Shown: piece by piece, positions 41,397 to 50,507 of the stretch | Layout: every line of letters starts with the position of its first letter | Numbering within the stretch: position 1 is the stretch's first letter | Assembly: GCF_030646155.1 (NCBI RefSeq) | Contig: NZ_JAUTDN010000022.1 | Location: 1-64,000, forward strand | DNA from: Conexibacter sp. CPCC 205762 | Lineage (GTDB): Bacteria > Actinomycetota > Thermoleophilia > Solirubrobacterales > Solirubrobacteraceae | Length of the DNA: 64,000 bases | Reading direction: 5' to 3' | Translations under genes and position numbers: made by a program | Notes under the pieces: generated by a model | Databases searched by the model: none | What the model saw: only the letters and a program-made list of their open reading frames with translations | Told to the model about the DNA's origin: nothing

Positions 41397-42452
41397 TCAG
41401 CGGTCGGCGGCGGAGCCGCTCGCGGCCTGGGCCGGAGCCGGCGCCGGCGCGGCGGCGAGCGGGTGGATGCAGCGGTAACCGTCGCGCGTGCCGGCGGCGC
41501 CGCTCCAGGGAATCGGGGCGCTGCGGCAGTCGTCGTCGGCGCGCGGGCAGCGGCCGGCGAAGCGGCAGCCGCTGAAGGCGGTCGTGACGCGCGGCGCCGA
41601 GCCGTCGATCCCGCGGATCGGCCCGTCGGCGCTCCAGCTGGGGACCGCCGCCAGCAGGCCGGCGCTGTAGGGGTGGCGGGGCGCGAGCAGCACGCGCCGG
41701 GTCGGGCCGACCTCGGCCGCCTGCCCGCCGTACATCACGACGATCCGGTCGCAGAGGTCGGCCGCCAGCAGCAGGTCGTGGGTGACGAACACGAGCGCGA
41801 CGCCCAGCTCGGCGACGAGGTCGCGGAAGAGCGCGACGACCTCAGCCTGCGTCGTCACGTCGAGCGCCGTCGTGCACTCGTCGGCGAGCACGATCTGCGG
41901 CTCGCTGACGACCGCCAGCGCGATCGCGACGCGCTGGCGCTGGCCGCCGGAGAGCTGGTGCGGGTAGGAGCCGAGGACCCGCTCCGGGTCGTCGATCTGC
42001 ATCCGCCGCAGGACCGTCCGCATCTTCTCCGCGGCCTCGGCCTTCGACAGCTGCGGCTTGTGCGCCTTCAGCACCTCGCGCAGCTGCGAGCGGACCTTCA
42101 GGACCGGGTTGAGCGAGCGCGAGGCGTCCTGGAAGACGGTCCCGATGCGGGCGCCGCGGACGGCCTCGGTGCGGTCGACGCCGGGCGCGAGCACCTGCTC
42201 GCCGCCGACCGCGACCGCGCCGGCGGTGACCGTCACGTTCTTGTCGAGCAGGCCGATCAGCGTCCGCACGAGCGTCGTCTTGCCGGAGCCCGACTCGCCG
42301 ACGACGCCGACGATCTCGCCGGGGCGCAGGTCGAGGTCGAGGCCGTCGACGAGCAGCAGCGTGTCGTCGGCCAGGCGCGCCTCGACGCGCAGGTCGTCGA
42401 TCCGCAGCGCCGGCTCGGCCGCGGCCGTCTGGGGAGCAGCGGTGGCGGTCAT
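41397..42452 (-). CDS. Peptide-type ABC transporter ATPase (DppD-like)
   Basis: This 351-aa ATPase has Walker [11 protein letters not shown], signature [13 protein letters not shown], Walker B IVLADECTTALD (Cys in place of the usual Pro of DEP), and the C-terminal GCRFAGRCP motif. The ATG at 42452 overlaps the permease stop by one base. A proline- and alanine-rich tail of about 20 residues closes the protein. Confidence 0.94.
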   Translation of the reverse strand: MTATAAPQTAAAEPALRIDDLRVEARLADDTLLLVDGLDLDLRPGEIVGVVGESGSGKTTLVRTLIGLLDKNVTVTAGAVAVGGEQVLAPGVDRTEAVRGARIGTVFQDASRSLNPVLKVRSQLREVLKAHKPQLSKAEAAEKMRTVLRRMQIDDPERVLGSYPHQLSGGQRQRVAIALAVVSEPQIVLADECTTALDVTTQAEVVALFRDLVAELGVALVFVTHDLLLAADLCDRIVVMYGGQAAEVGPTRRVLLAPRHPYSAGLLAAVPSWSADGPIRGIDGSAPRVTTAFSGCRFAGRCPRADDDCRSAPIPWSGAAGTRDGYRCIHPLAAAPAPAPAQAASGSAADR

Positions 42453-43366
42453 CAGAACTTCCGCTTCTTCGGGTCGTAGTGGCTCAGCAGCGCGTCGCCG
42501 AGCAGGTTGACGAGCAGCACGACGACGGTGATCGCGAGACCCGCGAACGTCGAGATCCACCACGCCTGCGTCAGCACCTCTCTGCCGGAGGCGAGGATCT
42601 GGCCCCACGAGATGTCGGGCGGCTGGATCCCGAGGTTGAGGAAGCTGAGCGCCGACTCGACCAGGATCGCGGTGCCGACCTGCAGCGTCGCCAGCACGAC
42701 GATCACGCCGGTCAGGTTCGGCAGCACGTGGCGCAGCACGATCCGCGCGCTGGAGGCGCCCGCGGCGCGCAGTCCGAGCACGAACTGCCGCTCGCGCAGC
42801 GCCATCGTCTCGGCCCGCACGACGCGCGCGCACGGCGCCCAGCCGGTCAGCGCCAGCACGACGATCAGGACGCCGAGCGAGCTGCCGCGGTTGGCGATGA
42901 TCGCGAGCGCGATCAGCACGAACGGGAGCGCCAGCTGCGCCTCGATGAAGCGCGAGACGACGGTGTCGACCCAGCCGCGCTTGTAGCCCGCGAGCAGGCC
43001 GATCAAGGTGCCGGGAACGATCGCGACGACCGTGCCGACGAGGCCGATCAGCAGCGTCAGCCGGCCGCCGGTGACCAGCCGCGACAGCAGGTCGCGGCCG
43101 AGCTTGTCGGTGCCGAGCGGGTGGGACATGGAGCCGCCGTCGAGGAAGAACGGCGGCAGCAGCGTCTGGTCGAGGTGCTGTCTGTGCGGGTCGGGCAGCA
43201 CGCCCAGCAGCGGCACGACGATCACGACCAGCGCGACGAAGGCGAGCGGCAGGGACAGCCACAGCACCGCGCGCGAGCGGCGGATGCGACGCGCCGTCGC
43301 GGCCGACGGCGCGATCGCCGGGGTGACGGCGGCCAGCTCGGTCGCGGTCGATTCGGTGGCGGACAT
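42452..43366 (-). CDS. Peptide-type ABC transporter permease (DppC-like)
   Basis: The 304-aa protein carries the DppC motif SHPLGTDKLGRDLLSR and an EAA loop (FVLGLRAAGASSARIVLRHVLP). About six helices are predicted. It is encoded between the DppB- and DppD-like genes of the TetR-controlled operon. Confidence 0.95.
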   Translation of the reverse strand: MSATESTATELAAVTPAIAPSAATARRIRRSRAVLWLSLPLAFVALVVIVVPLLGVLPDPHRQHLDQTLLPPFFLDGGSMSHPLGTDKLGRDLLSRLVTGGRLTLLIGLVGTVVAIVPGTLIGLLAGYKRGWVDTVVSRFIEAQLALPFVLIALAIIANRGSSLGVLIVVLALTGWAPCARVVRAETMALRERQFVLGLRAAGASSARIVLRHVLPNLTGVIVVLATLQVGTAILVESALSFLNLGIQPPDISWGQILASGREVLTQAWWISTFAGLAITVVVLLVNLLGDALLSHYDPKKRKF

Positions 43367-43381
43367 CGGTTTCGCCCTCTC

Positions 43382-44305
43382 TCAGCGCAGGCGCGGGTCG
43401 ACGACGACGTAGAGCAGGTCGACGAGCAGGTTGAGCACGACGAAGGCGACGGCGCCGACGATCACGACCGCCTGCGCGAGCGTGTAGTCGCGGAACTGGA
43501 CCGCCTCCAGCGCGAGCGTCCCGAGCCCCGGCCACGAGTAGACGTACTCGACCGCGACCGCGCCCGACAGCAGCACGCCCGTCTGCAGCGCGGTGACGGT
43601 CAGCACCGGCAGCGCCGCGTTGCGCAGCGCGTGCAGGCCGACGATCCGCCGCGTGCTCAGGCCGCGCGCCCGCGCCGCGTCGATGTAGGGCTCGGCGAGC
43701 ACCTCGGCCATCGAGGCGCGCGTCAGCCGCGCGATGTGCGCGAGCGGCAGCAGCGACAGCGTGATCGCCGGCAGGATCAGGTGGTCGAGCCCGCCCGACT
43801 GGCCTGACGGAAGCAATCTCAGCTGCACCGCGAAGATCAGGATCAGCATCAGCCCGAGCCAGAAGACCGGCACCGACTGGCCCAGCAGCGCGACGGTCGA
43901 GGCGGCGCGGTCCCACCACGTCCCCTCCTTCACCGCCGCCAGCGTCCCCAGCGGTACGCCGATCAGGATCGCCAGCACGATCGCGGCGACGAGCAGTTGC
44001 AGCGACTGCGGCAGGCGCGAGGAGATCAGCTCGGAGTTGGAGCGGAAGTACTGCAGCGAGTCGCCCAGCTCGCCGCGGACGGTGTCGCCGAGGTAGGTGA
44101 CGTACTGCTCGGCGATCGGCTTGTCGAGCCCGAGGTCGGCGCGCATCGCGTCGATCTGCTCGCGCTGCGCGAGCGGGCCGAGGATGTTGTAGACGGGGTC
44201 GCCGGAGAGGTGCCCGAGCGCGAACGCGGCCGTCAGCGCGAGCAGCAGCGTGACGAGCGCCGCGCCGATCTTGCGGGCGCCGAAGCTGGCGAGCGAGCTG
44301 CTCAT
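43382..44305 (-). CDS. Peptide-type ABC transporter permease (DppB-like)
   Basis: This 307-aa membrane protein has the N-terminal helix and ILGPLAQREQIDAMRADLGLD typical of DppB, and the EAA loop YIDAARARGLSTRRIVGLHALRN. Its ATG at 44305 overlaps the DppF-like stop as ATGA. Confidence 0.95.
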   Translation of the reverse strand: MSSSLASFGARKIGAALVTLLLALTAAFALGHLSGDPVYNILGPLAQREQIDAMRADLGLDKPIAEQYVTYLGDTVRGELGDSLQYFRSNSELISSRLPQSLQLLVAAIVLAILIGVPLGTLAAVKEGTWWDRAASTVALLGQSVPVFWLGLMLILIFAVQLRLLPSGQSGGLDHLILPAITLSLLPLAHIARLTRASMAEVLAEPYIDAARARGLSTRRIVGLHALRNAALPVLTVTALQTGVLLSGAVAVEYVYSWPGLGTLALEAVQFRDYTLAQAVVIVGAVAFVVLNLLVDLLYVVVDPRLR

Positions 44306-45141
44306 GCGGCCACCTGCGCGGTCCGCAGCGTGCGGCCGGGGACGGCCGCGATCAGCTGGCGGGTGTAGGGCTCCTGCGGCGCGTCGAGCACCGCCTGCGT
44401 CGCGCCCTGCTCGATCACTCTGCCGCGCCGCATCACGTAGACGCGGTCGGAGATCCGCCGCACGACCGAGAGGTCGTGGCTGATGAAGAGGATCGCGACG
44501 CCGGTGCTCTCGCGCAGCTCCAGCAGCAGCCGCAGCACCTCCGCCTGGACGGAGACGTCGAGGCCGGAGGTCGGCTCGTCGGCGACGAGCACGCGCGGCC
44601 GCATCAGCAGCGCGCGGGCGATGCAGACGCGCTGCGCCTGCCCGCCCGAGAGCTGGTGCGGATAGCGGTCGAGCAGGTCGGGCGACAGCCGCACCTGCGC
44701 GAGCAGGCCCGCGTCGTCGATCCAGCTCGTCCGCTGCGGCTGCAGACCGCGCAGCTCCTTGAAGCCGGCCTTGACGCTCTGGCGCGGGTCGAGCGAGCCG
44801 TGCGGGTCCTGGAAGATCACCTGCACCTCCGGGCGCAGCGCGCGGATCTGCCGCTGGCTCAGCCGCGCCAGGTCGTGGCCGAGCAGCTCGACCATCCCCG
44901 ACGTGTGCGCGCCGAGGGCGGTCAGCGCCATCGCCAGCGTCGTCTTGCCGGAGCCCGACTCGCCGACGACGCTGACGACCTCGCCGGCGTCGAGGTGGAG
45001 CGAGACGCCGTCGACGGCGGCGAAGCGCTCGCCGCGCCCGCCGCCGCGGCGCTGGTGGACGACCGTCAGGTCGCTGACGCCGACGATCCGCTCGCGGCTC
45101 GCAGCCGTCACGGCCGCGCTGGTGTCGGCGTCGCGGCCCAT
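44302..45141 (-). CDS. Peptide-type ABC transporter ATPase (DppF-like)
   Basis: The 279-aa ATPase has Walker [11 protein letters not shown], signature LSGGQAQRVCIARAL and Walker B VLVADEPTSGLD. The C-terminal peptide-type zinc-like motif is absent, as expected for a shorter DppF form. The start at 45141 lies 3 bp after the binding-protein stop; a longer frame is antisense-like and rejected. Confidence 0.94.
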   Translation of the reverse strand: MGRDADTSAAVTAASRERIVGVSDLTVVHQRRGGGRGERFAAVDGVSLHLDAGEVVSVVGESGSGKTTLAMALTALGAHTSGMVELLGHDLARLSQRQIRALRPEVQVIFQDPHGSLDPRQSVKAGFKELRGLQPQRTSWIDDAGLLAQVRLSPDLLDRYPHQLSGGQAQRVCIARALLMRPRVLVADEPTSGLDVSVQAEVLRLLLELRESTGVAILFISHDLSVVRRISDRVYVMRRGRVIEQGATQAVLDAPQEPYTRQLIAAVPGRTLRTAQVAA

Positions 45142-45143
45142 CG

Positions 45144-46721
45144 TCAGCCGAGCGTGACTCTGTCGAAGTCCGGAACGTTGAGCGGGCTGTACTGCAGCCC
45201 TCTGACGCCCTTGGAGCCGATGTTGAACGTCTGGTTGTAGAGCGGCGCGTAGCAGGCGTCCTCGACGACCGCGCGCGTGTTCAGCTCGTCGTATATCGGC
45301 TGCGCGGCCTCCGCGTCGGGCTGCACGAGCGCTCTCTCGGTCAGCACGTCGAGCTCTCTGTCGGGGCAGTTGGCCGTGATCGACGTCGAGGTCATGAAGC
45401 CGTGCGCGAAGAAGTCCGGGTGCGCGACGTTGGGGACGGCGCCGAGCAGGTACATGCCGTCGATCTGGCGTCTGACGACTCTGCCGACGAGCGTGCCGTA
45501 GTCGACCGCGGTCAGTCTGACTCTGAAGCCGGCCTCCTCCAGCATCCCGGCGGTCGCCTCGGCGACGTCCTGGATGTTCGTGTACTTCGTCGGGTAGGTC
45601 AGCTCGATGCTCGGGCTCTGCCCTCTCAGCAGCGCCTTCGCCTCGTCGGCGTTCGGCGTGACCTGCTCGGCCGGCTGCTGGTCGGGCAGCATGTTGAGCA
45701 TGCCGCCGGTCGCGGTCGCTCTGCCCTGGAAGATCGACTCGACGAGCGCGTCGCGGTCGATAGCCAGCTGCGCGGCTCTGCGGACGTTGACGTCGTCGAA
45801 CGGCGCTCTGTCGGCCTGCAGGAAGCCGGTGATCTTGACCGCGGTCGGTATCTCGGTGACGTCGAGGCCGGCGTCGGCGGCCGACTTGGCCTGCGTCGGC
45901 GGCAGGTCGAAGGAGACGTCGGCGGCGCCGGACTGCAGCAGCGAGAGGCGCTGCTGCGCATCGGTCGCCCACGTGAAGGTGATCTCTCTGACGCCGGGCT
46001 CCTCGCCCCAGTAGTCGGGGTTGGCCGAGACCTGGATGCTGCGGCCGGGCAGCTCTCTGGTCCAGGTGAACGGGCCGGTTCCGATCGGCGCCTTCGTGAA
46101 GCCCTCGCTGCCCTGCTCGCCGTAGTATCTCGGCGGCAGCGCGAAGACCGTCGTCAGCAGGTCGACGAGGTTGACCTGCGGTCTTCTGGTCGTGACGACG
46201 ACTCTGTCGCCGTCGGCTCTGACCGATCTGACGTTCGCGAAGTACGACTTGAGGATGCCGGCGGGGTTCTCGACGTTCTCTCTGATCGCGAAGGCGGCGG
46301 CAGCGGCGTCGAACGGCTCGCCGTTGGTGAAGCTGACGTCCGGGCGCACGGTCAGCTCCCAGGTCGTCGGGTTGGGGCGCGACCAGTCGGTGATGAGGCC
46401 CTCTCTGGTCGGCTGCTCGGCGTCGTCGACGCTGACGAGCGGCTCGAGCATCGTGCCCCAGACGTACTGGCCGTCGCGGGCGCTGACGATCGGGTCGAGG
46501 CCCGACGGCGGCGCGGCGAGCACGACGCGCAGATTGCCGCTGGGGGCGCCGCCCGTCGCGCCGTCGCCGCCGGCGGCGGCCGTGGTGGACGAGCCGCCGC
46601 TGCCGGCGCCGTCGCCGTCGGACGAGCCGCAGGCGGCGACGCCGACGCTGAGGGCAAGGGCCGCGGCGATGGCGAGCGCCTTGCGGGACCTCGACAGCAC
46701 TGCTCCTGGGTGAGCCTTCAT
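45144..46721 (-). CDS. Peptide-type ABC transporter substrate-binding lipoprotein
   Basis: This 525-aa family-5 SBP has a signal peptide with lipobox VAAC (Cys31) and landmarks VVLAAPPSGLDPI and AAFAIRENVENP. ATG at 46721 is supported by GGAGGAG eight bases upstream. Nearly all arginine codons I inspected are AGA. The gene opens a ten-member operon that continues into beta-oxidation-type genes, so the imported ligand is probably activated to a CoA ester. Confidence 0.94.
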   Translation of the reverse strand: MKAHPGAVLSRSRKALAIAAALALSVGVAACGSSDGDGAGSGGSSTTAAAGGDGATGGAPSGNLRVVLAAPPSGLDPIVSARDGQYVWGTMLEPLVSVDDAEQPTREGLITDWSRPNPTTWELTVRPDVSFTNGEPFDAAAAAFAIRENVENPAGILKSYFANVRSVRADGDRVVVTTRRPQVNLVDLLTTVFALPPRYYGEQGSEGFTKAPIGTGPFTWTRELPGRSIQVSANPDYWGEEPGVREITFTWATDAQQRLSLLQSGAADVSFDLPPTQAKSAADAGLDVTEIPTAVKITGFLQADRAPFDDVNVRRAAQLAIDRDALVESIFQGRATATGGMLNMLPDQQPAEQVTPNADEAKALLRGQSPSIELTYPTKYTNIQDVAEATAGMLEEAGFRVRLTAVDYGTLVGRVVRRQIDGMYLLGAVPNVAHPDFFAHGFMTSTSITANCPDRELDVLTERALVQPDAEAAQPIYDELNTRAVVEDACYAPLYNQTFNIGSKGVRGLQYSPLNVPDFDRVTLG

Positions 46722-46793
46722 CTCTTCTCTCCTCCGTGAGCCCGCGACCCGGGCCCCACCACTCGATGGCGTCTCCACACGCCGTCTGGCCCG

Positions 46794-46821
46794 ACCATAC
46801 CAACCAGACGGTATCTGTCAA
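46794..46821 (-). promoter_or_regulatory. TetR-site promoter 1 (dpp/beta-oxidation operon)
   Basis: On the minus strand TTGACA (46821-46816) and TATGGT (46799-46794) are 16 bp apart. The 18-bp site ATACCAACCAGACGGTAT (46797-46814) fills the spacer and touches the -10, so a bound repressor would block RNA polymerase. Confidence 0.7.
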
Positions 46822-46866
46822 TGACCTGCGACCGGACCGGGCGCTCCCACCGGCCCGTCCTGCCCT

Positions 46867-47226
46867 TCAGGAGCCTTTCGGCTCGTATGCGACGAAGACG
46901 TTGCCGGCCGGGTCCTGAAAGCCGAGCGAACGCTCGTGCTCGGTCTCCACGACATCGCCCAGCAGCGCCGTCCCGGCCTTCCGCAGGCGCGCCGAGACGG
47001 CCGCGAGATCCGCGACCCTGATCCCGACCGCGACCTTCCCGCTCGCCGGCAGCTCGGCGTCGGCGGCGACCGCCAGCGTCGTCGAGCCGCCGTCTATCGC
47101 GGCGTAGCGGTCGCCGTCCTGGAAGCGCAGCGGCAGGCCGAGCGTCTCCGTCAGGAAGGCGACCGTGCGCCCCACGTCAGCCGCGGGCAGCAGCACGTGC
47201 CCGACCCGTCCGATCGGCTCGCTCAT
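46867..47226 (-). CDS. VOC-superfamily (glyoxalase-like) protein
   Basis: The 119-aa protein has one VOC unit pair: GRVGHVLLPAADVGRTVAFLTETLG at the start and LGFQDPAGNVFVAYEP at the end, with His10 and a late Glu as possible metal ligands. Such proteins act as epimerases, dioxygenases or lyases on small substrates. It is co-translated with the LLM enzyme via ATGA. A methylmalonyl-CoA epimerase-like role is possible but unproven. Confidence 0.85.
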   Translation of the reverse strand: MSEPIGRVGHVLLPAADVGRTVAFLTETLGLPLRFQDGDRYAAIDGGSTTLAVAADAELPASGKVAVGIRVADLAAVSARLRKAGTALLGDVVETEHERSLGFQDPAGNVFVAYEPKGS

Positions 47227-48230
47227 GCGACCGTCACCTCCACGTCGACGTCCGCCCGCACCCGCGGCAGCACCTCGCGCGCGAAGCGCTCGAGGATCGC
47301 CATCGAGGTCTCGTGCGGGCAGCCGAGCCATTGGACGCGGAAGACGAAGTGGTTGAAGCCCGCGGCGGCGAAGTCCTCGATCTTCGCGACGACGTCGTCG
47401 GCCGTGCCGAAGAAGAGCGCCTTCTCCTTCAGCTCGTCCCAGAGCGTCTCGAAGTAGTCCATGCCGTACTGCACGTACTCGCCGTAGGCGGCCTTCGGGA
47501 AGGTGTCCGCGAAGGCCATCGCCTGCTCGCGCGAGTCCGCGATGAAGAGGTCGCGGTGGAGCGGGTAGGTCCGCCCCTCCGTCGCGTGGCCGGTCTCCGT
47601 CAGCGCCTGCTTGTGCGTCTGCAGGTTGCCGACCGCCCAGTTGCGCTTGACGTTGCCGGGCGCCAGCCACGAGTGGCCGAGGCGCGCGGCGCGCTCGATC
47701 CCCACCGGCGAGTTGGCGCCGATCCAGACCGGCACCGTGCCGTTGACCGGCAGCACCGAGCAGACCTGCTGCTCGAGCTGGAAGTGGTCGCCGTGGTGGG
47801 TGACGCGCTCGCCGCTCCACAGCTGCTCCATCACGCTGAGCGACTCGACCATCCGTCTCGTCCGCTGCGATCTCCTGAGCCCGAACGACTGGAACTCGTC
47901 GTCGCGGTAGCCGGAGCCGATGCCGAGCACGAACCGCCCGCCCGACAGCTGGTCGATCGAGGCGATCTCCTCGGCCCAGTGGACCGGGTGGCCGAGCGGC
48001 AGGATCAGGATGCCGGTGCCGATCTGCATCGTGCCGCTGTGGTCGATCAGGCGCGCCATCAGCGACAGCGGCTGCAGCGTCTGCAGGCTGCCGAGGTAGT
48101 GATGGATCCCGAAGACCGAGTCGAAGCCGAGGTCGCGCGCCGTCTGGGTCTGCTCGACCAGCTCGCCGATCCGCGGCGCGAGCGGCTCGCCCTTCGCGTA
48201 CTGGTGATCGAGCAGGACCCCGAAGCGCAT
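47223..48230 (-). CDS. LLM-class flavin/F420-dependent oxidoreductase
   Basis: This 335-aa TIM-barrel protein begins MRFGVLLDHQYAKGEPLAPR and has QLSGGRFVLGIGSGYRDDEF, the phosphate-binding loop of the luciferase-like family. It is related to the LLM proteins at 50504-51496 and 53780-54790 (shared HPVH, SGGR and GYRxxEF patterns). It lies in a three-gene run with an enoyl-CoA hydratase and a VOC protein, under TetR-site promoter 2. Confidence 0.88.
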   Translation of the reverse strand: MRFGVLLDHQYAKGEPLAPRIGELVEQTQTARDLGFDSVFGIHHYLGSLQTLQPLSLMARLIDHSGTMQIGTGILILPLGHPVHWAEEIASIDQLSGGRFVLGIGSGYRDDEFQSFGLRRSQRTRRMVESLSVMEQLWSGERVTHHGDHFQLEQQVCSVLPVNGTVPVWIGANSPVGIERAARLGHSWLAPGNVKRNWAVGNLQTHKQALTETGHATEGRTYPLHRDLFIADSREQAMAFADTFPKAAYGEYVQYGMDYFETLWDELKEKALFFGTADDVVAKIEDFAAAGFNHFVFRVQWLGCPHETSMAILERFAREVLPRVRADVDVEVTVA

Positions 48231-48234
48231 GATC

Positions 48235-49245
48235 TCAACCCTTCCCGTCGCCGTTGCCGTTGGGGGCTCCGTTCGCGTGCGCCTTGCTGCGCGCGTTGCT
48301 GAGGCGGAAGAAGGGAGCGACCATGTTGTCGCGATCGGCGAGCGCCTGCGCGACGCCCTTCTCGCGCCGCTCGCGCAGGAAGTTCCAGTCGTCGTCCTCG
48401 AAGACGACGTTGGTCGCCCAGCCGTGGCCGACCCAGCCGGTCATCGCGCCGAGGCCCTTGCCGCGCGCCTCCATCAGCAGCTGCATCATCGACTTGCCCA
48501 TCATCAGCGAGTCGAGCGGCATCACGGCGATCGCGTCGACGTAGTCGTCGACCCATCTCTGCAGCTCGTCGGGCTCGACGACCTTCGTCACCAGCCCGGC
48601 CTCCTCGCCCTCCTGGGCGCCGAGCGGGCGCATCGTCAGCATCAGGTCCTTCATCTTCGTCAGGCCGAGCTTCTCGATCCAGTGGTACATGTCCTGCGGA
48701 CCGGGGCCGAGGTAGCGGAAGGCCGGATGCGTGAAGCGCGCGTCGGGCGTCGCGATCACGATGTCGGCCGACAGCGCGATCTGGAAGTGGCCGCCGTAGC
48801 AGTAGCCCTGGACCTGGCAGACGGTCGCCTTGAGGCACTCGACGATCGGGCGCGTGAAGGCGGAGGAGAGGACGTTGCGGTCCGGCAGGATCCGCTGGCG
48901 CTGCGCCGGGCGACGGCGCGAGGCCTTGTCGGTCCCTCTCTTGTAGCCGATGTAGTGGCCCAGCTCGGCGGCGTCGGCGCCGGTGCCGAAGTGGTCGCCC
49001 TCGCCCTTGAAGACGATCACCTTGACGCGGTCGTCGGCCTCGGCCTCGCGGACGAGGTCGCCGACGCGCTCGAAGGCGGCGACGGGGATCGCGTTGAGCC
49101 GGTCCGGGCGGTCGAAGGTGATCGTCGCGACGGCGCGCTCGGGGTCGACGCCGTACTTGACGTAGCCGGCGATCGTCGCCTCGTCCACCTCCATGTGATC
49201 CGTGTCCCACTGCGCGGACAGCAGCTCGGCCTCGGTCTTCTTCAC
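48235..49245 (-). CDS. Enoyl-CoA hydratase/isomerase family protein, long form
   Basis: The 336-aa crotonase-fold protein has the oxyanion-hole segments KGEGDHFGTGAD and VQGYCYGGHFQIALSADIVIA, but the usual FCAG reads HFGTG. It carries an inserted RRRPAQRQRILPDRN loop and a C-terminal extension (HANGAPNGNGDGKG). A GTG at 49245 is taken as start with GAGGAG 12 nt upstream; an ATG at 49287 lies inside the operator and is less likely. It may be a specialised hydratase or ring-opening hydrolase. Confidence 0.82.
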   Translation of the reverse strand: MKKTEAELLSAQWDTDHMEVDEATIAGYVKYGVDPERAVATITFDRPDRLNAIPVAAFERVGDLVREAEADDRVKVIVFKGEGDHFGTGADAAELGHYIGYKRGTDKASRRRPAQRQRILPDRNVLSSAFTRPIVECLKATVCQVQGYCYGGHFQIALSADIVIATPDARFTHPAFRYLGPGPQDMYHWIEKLGLTKMKDLMLTMRPLGAQEGEEAGLVTKVVEPDELQRWVDDYVDAIAVMPLDSLMMGKSMMQLLMEARGKGLGAMTGWVGHGWATNVVFEDDDWNFLRERREKGVAQALADRDNMVAPFFRLSNARSKAHANGAPNGNGDGKG

Positions 49246-49285
49246 GCTCTCTCGTCTCCTCGGTCGGCGGTCGATCCCGATGGAC

Positions 49286-49332
49286 ATACCGTCTAGTCGG
49301 TATCTATACTCCCGGCTCACCATGACTGTCAA
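49286..49332. promoter_or_regulatory. TetR-site promoter 2 (divergent, two enoyl-CoA hydratase operons)
   Basis: The site ATACCGTCTAGTCGGTAT (49286-49303) has perfect ATACCG/CGGTAT arms. Minus strand: TTGACA (49332-49327), 18 bp, TATAGA (49308-49303), leading to 49245. Plus strand: TGGACA (49281-49286), 18 bp, TATACT (49305-49310), leading to 49322. One operator thus covers both divergent promoters. Confidence 0.75.
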
Positions 49333-50041
49333 GTCGGACTTCCACCAGGGCGTCGTGACGCTCACGCTCGCGCGCCCCGAGCGCCGCAACGCGATCGACG
49401 ACGCGACCGCGGCCGCGCTGCACGAGGCGCTGCGCGCGGCGACTGCCGACGATGCCTGCCGCGCGATCGTGCTCGCCGCCGAGGGGCCCGTCTTCTGCGC
49501 CGGCTGGGACCTCGCCGAGATCGCCGCGATGCGCGCGACCGGAGACCGCGCCGCGGTCGAGGCGTCGTTCGCGGCCAACCGGCGCCTGCTCGCCGACCTC
49601 GCCGCCGCGCCGCAGCCGACGATCGCCGCCGTCCAGGGCGGCGCGATGGGCTTCGGCCTCGGCCTGATCGCCCGCTGCGACCTCGCCCTCGCCGCCCGCG
49701 GCGCCGTCGTCGCGCTGCCGGAGATCGCCCACGGCGTCGTCCCCGGGATCGTGATGCTCGACCTGCTCGCGACGCTGCCGCGCAAGGTCGCGCTCGACTG
49801 GCTGCTGAGCGGCGCGCCCGTCTCCGCCGCCGACGCGCTCGCGGCCGGGCTCTTCTCGCGCCTCGTCGACGACGCCGCGCTGGCCGCCGAGACGGCCGCG
49901 CTGGCGGCAGCGATCGCCGCCCACCAGCCGGCCGCCGTGCGCGAGACGAAGGCGCTCTACGGCACGCTCGCCGCGGCGCCGCCGGAGGCCGCCGAGGAGG
50001 AGGCGGTGCGCCGCGCCGTCGACGCGCTCCTGCTCAGATGA
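49322..50041 (+). CDS. Enoyl-CoA hydratase/isomerase family protein
   Basis: This 239-aa protein has VFCAGWDLAEIA and QGGAMGFGLGLIARCDLALAA, the two oxyanion-hole elements of crotonases, and PEIAHGVVPG with a candidate catalytic Glu. Its end overlaps the convergent flavin reductase gene by 8 bp. The mRNA leader is only about 5 nt if the predicted -10 is right, so translation may be nearly leaderless. Confidence 0.9.
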   Translation: MTVKSDFHQGVVTLTLARPERRNAIDDATAAALHEALRAATADDACRAIVLAAEGPVFCAGWDLAEIAAMRATGDRAAVEASFAANRRLLADLAAAPQPTIAAVQGGAMGFGLGLIARCDLALAARGAVVALPEIAHGVVPGIVMLDLLATLPRKVALDWLLSGAPVSAADALAAGLFSRLVDDAALAAETAALAAAIAAHQPAAVRETKALYGTLAAAPPEAAEEEAVRRAVDALLLR

Positions 50042-50507
50042 AGCCGCCTCTGAAGAAGACGAGCGGTCGCGCGCTCGTGCCGACGGTGGCGTGAGCCACA
50101 CGCCCGACCACGACGACGTGGTCGTGGATCGGCTGTTCGCTCAGCACCTCGCAGACGGCCGTCGCGACGCAGCCGTCGATCACCGGCACGCCGTGCGTGC
50201 GGTCGTGCGGGACGGCGGCGAAGCGCTCGGCCGTGGTCAGCGCTCTGTTGGCGAAGAGGCGCGACAGCGGCGCCTGGTCGGCCGCGAGCACGTTGACGGC
50301 GAAGCGGCCGCTGCGGCGGATCGCCGCGAGCGTGCGCGTCTCCTGGCCGAGGCAGACGATCAGCGACGGCGGCTCCAGCGACAGCGAGCTGAGCGCGTTG
50401 AGCGTGCAGCCGTGCGGCTCGCCGTCGGCGAGCGTCGTGACGAGGCTGACGCCGGTCGTCCAGTGGCCCATCAGGTGGCGGTGGTCGACCGCCTCGACCG
50501 CGCTCAT
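50034..50507 (-). CDS. Flavin reductase (HpaC-like)
   Basis: The 157-aa protein matches the flavin reductase domain: GHWTTGVSLVTTLADGEPHGCTLNALSSLSLEPPSLIVCLG, FAVNVLA and a closing VFFRGGF. It reduces FMN or FAD with NAD(P)H for a partner monooxygenase. The directly upstream LLM gene (ATGA overlap) is the obvious partner, suggesting that this LLM protein is an FMNH2-dependent monooxygenase rather than F420-dependent. Confidence 0.92.
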   Translation of the reverse strand: MSAVEAVDHRHLMGHWTTGVSLVTTLADGEPHGCTLNALSSLSLEPPSLIVCLGQETRTLAAIRRSGRFAVNVLAADQAPLSRLFANRALTTAERFAAVPHDRTHGVPVIDGCVATAVCEVLSEQPIHDHVVVVGRVAHATVGTSARPLVFFRGGFI

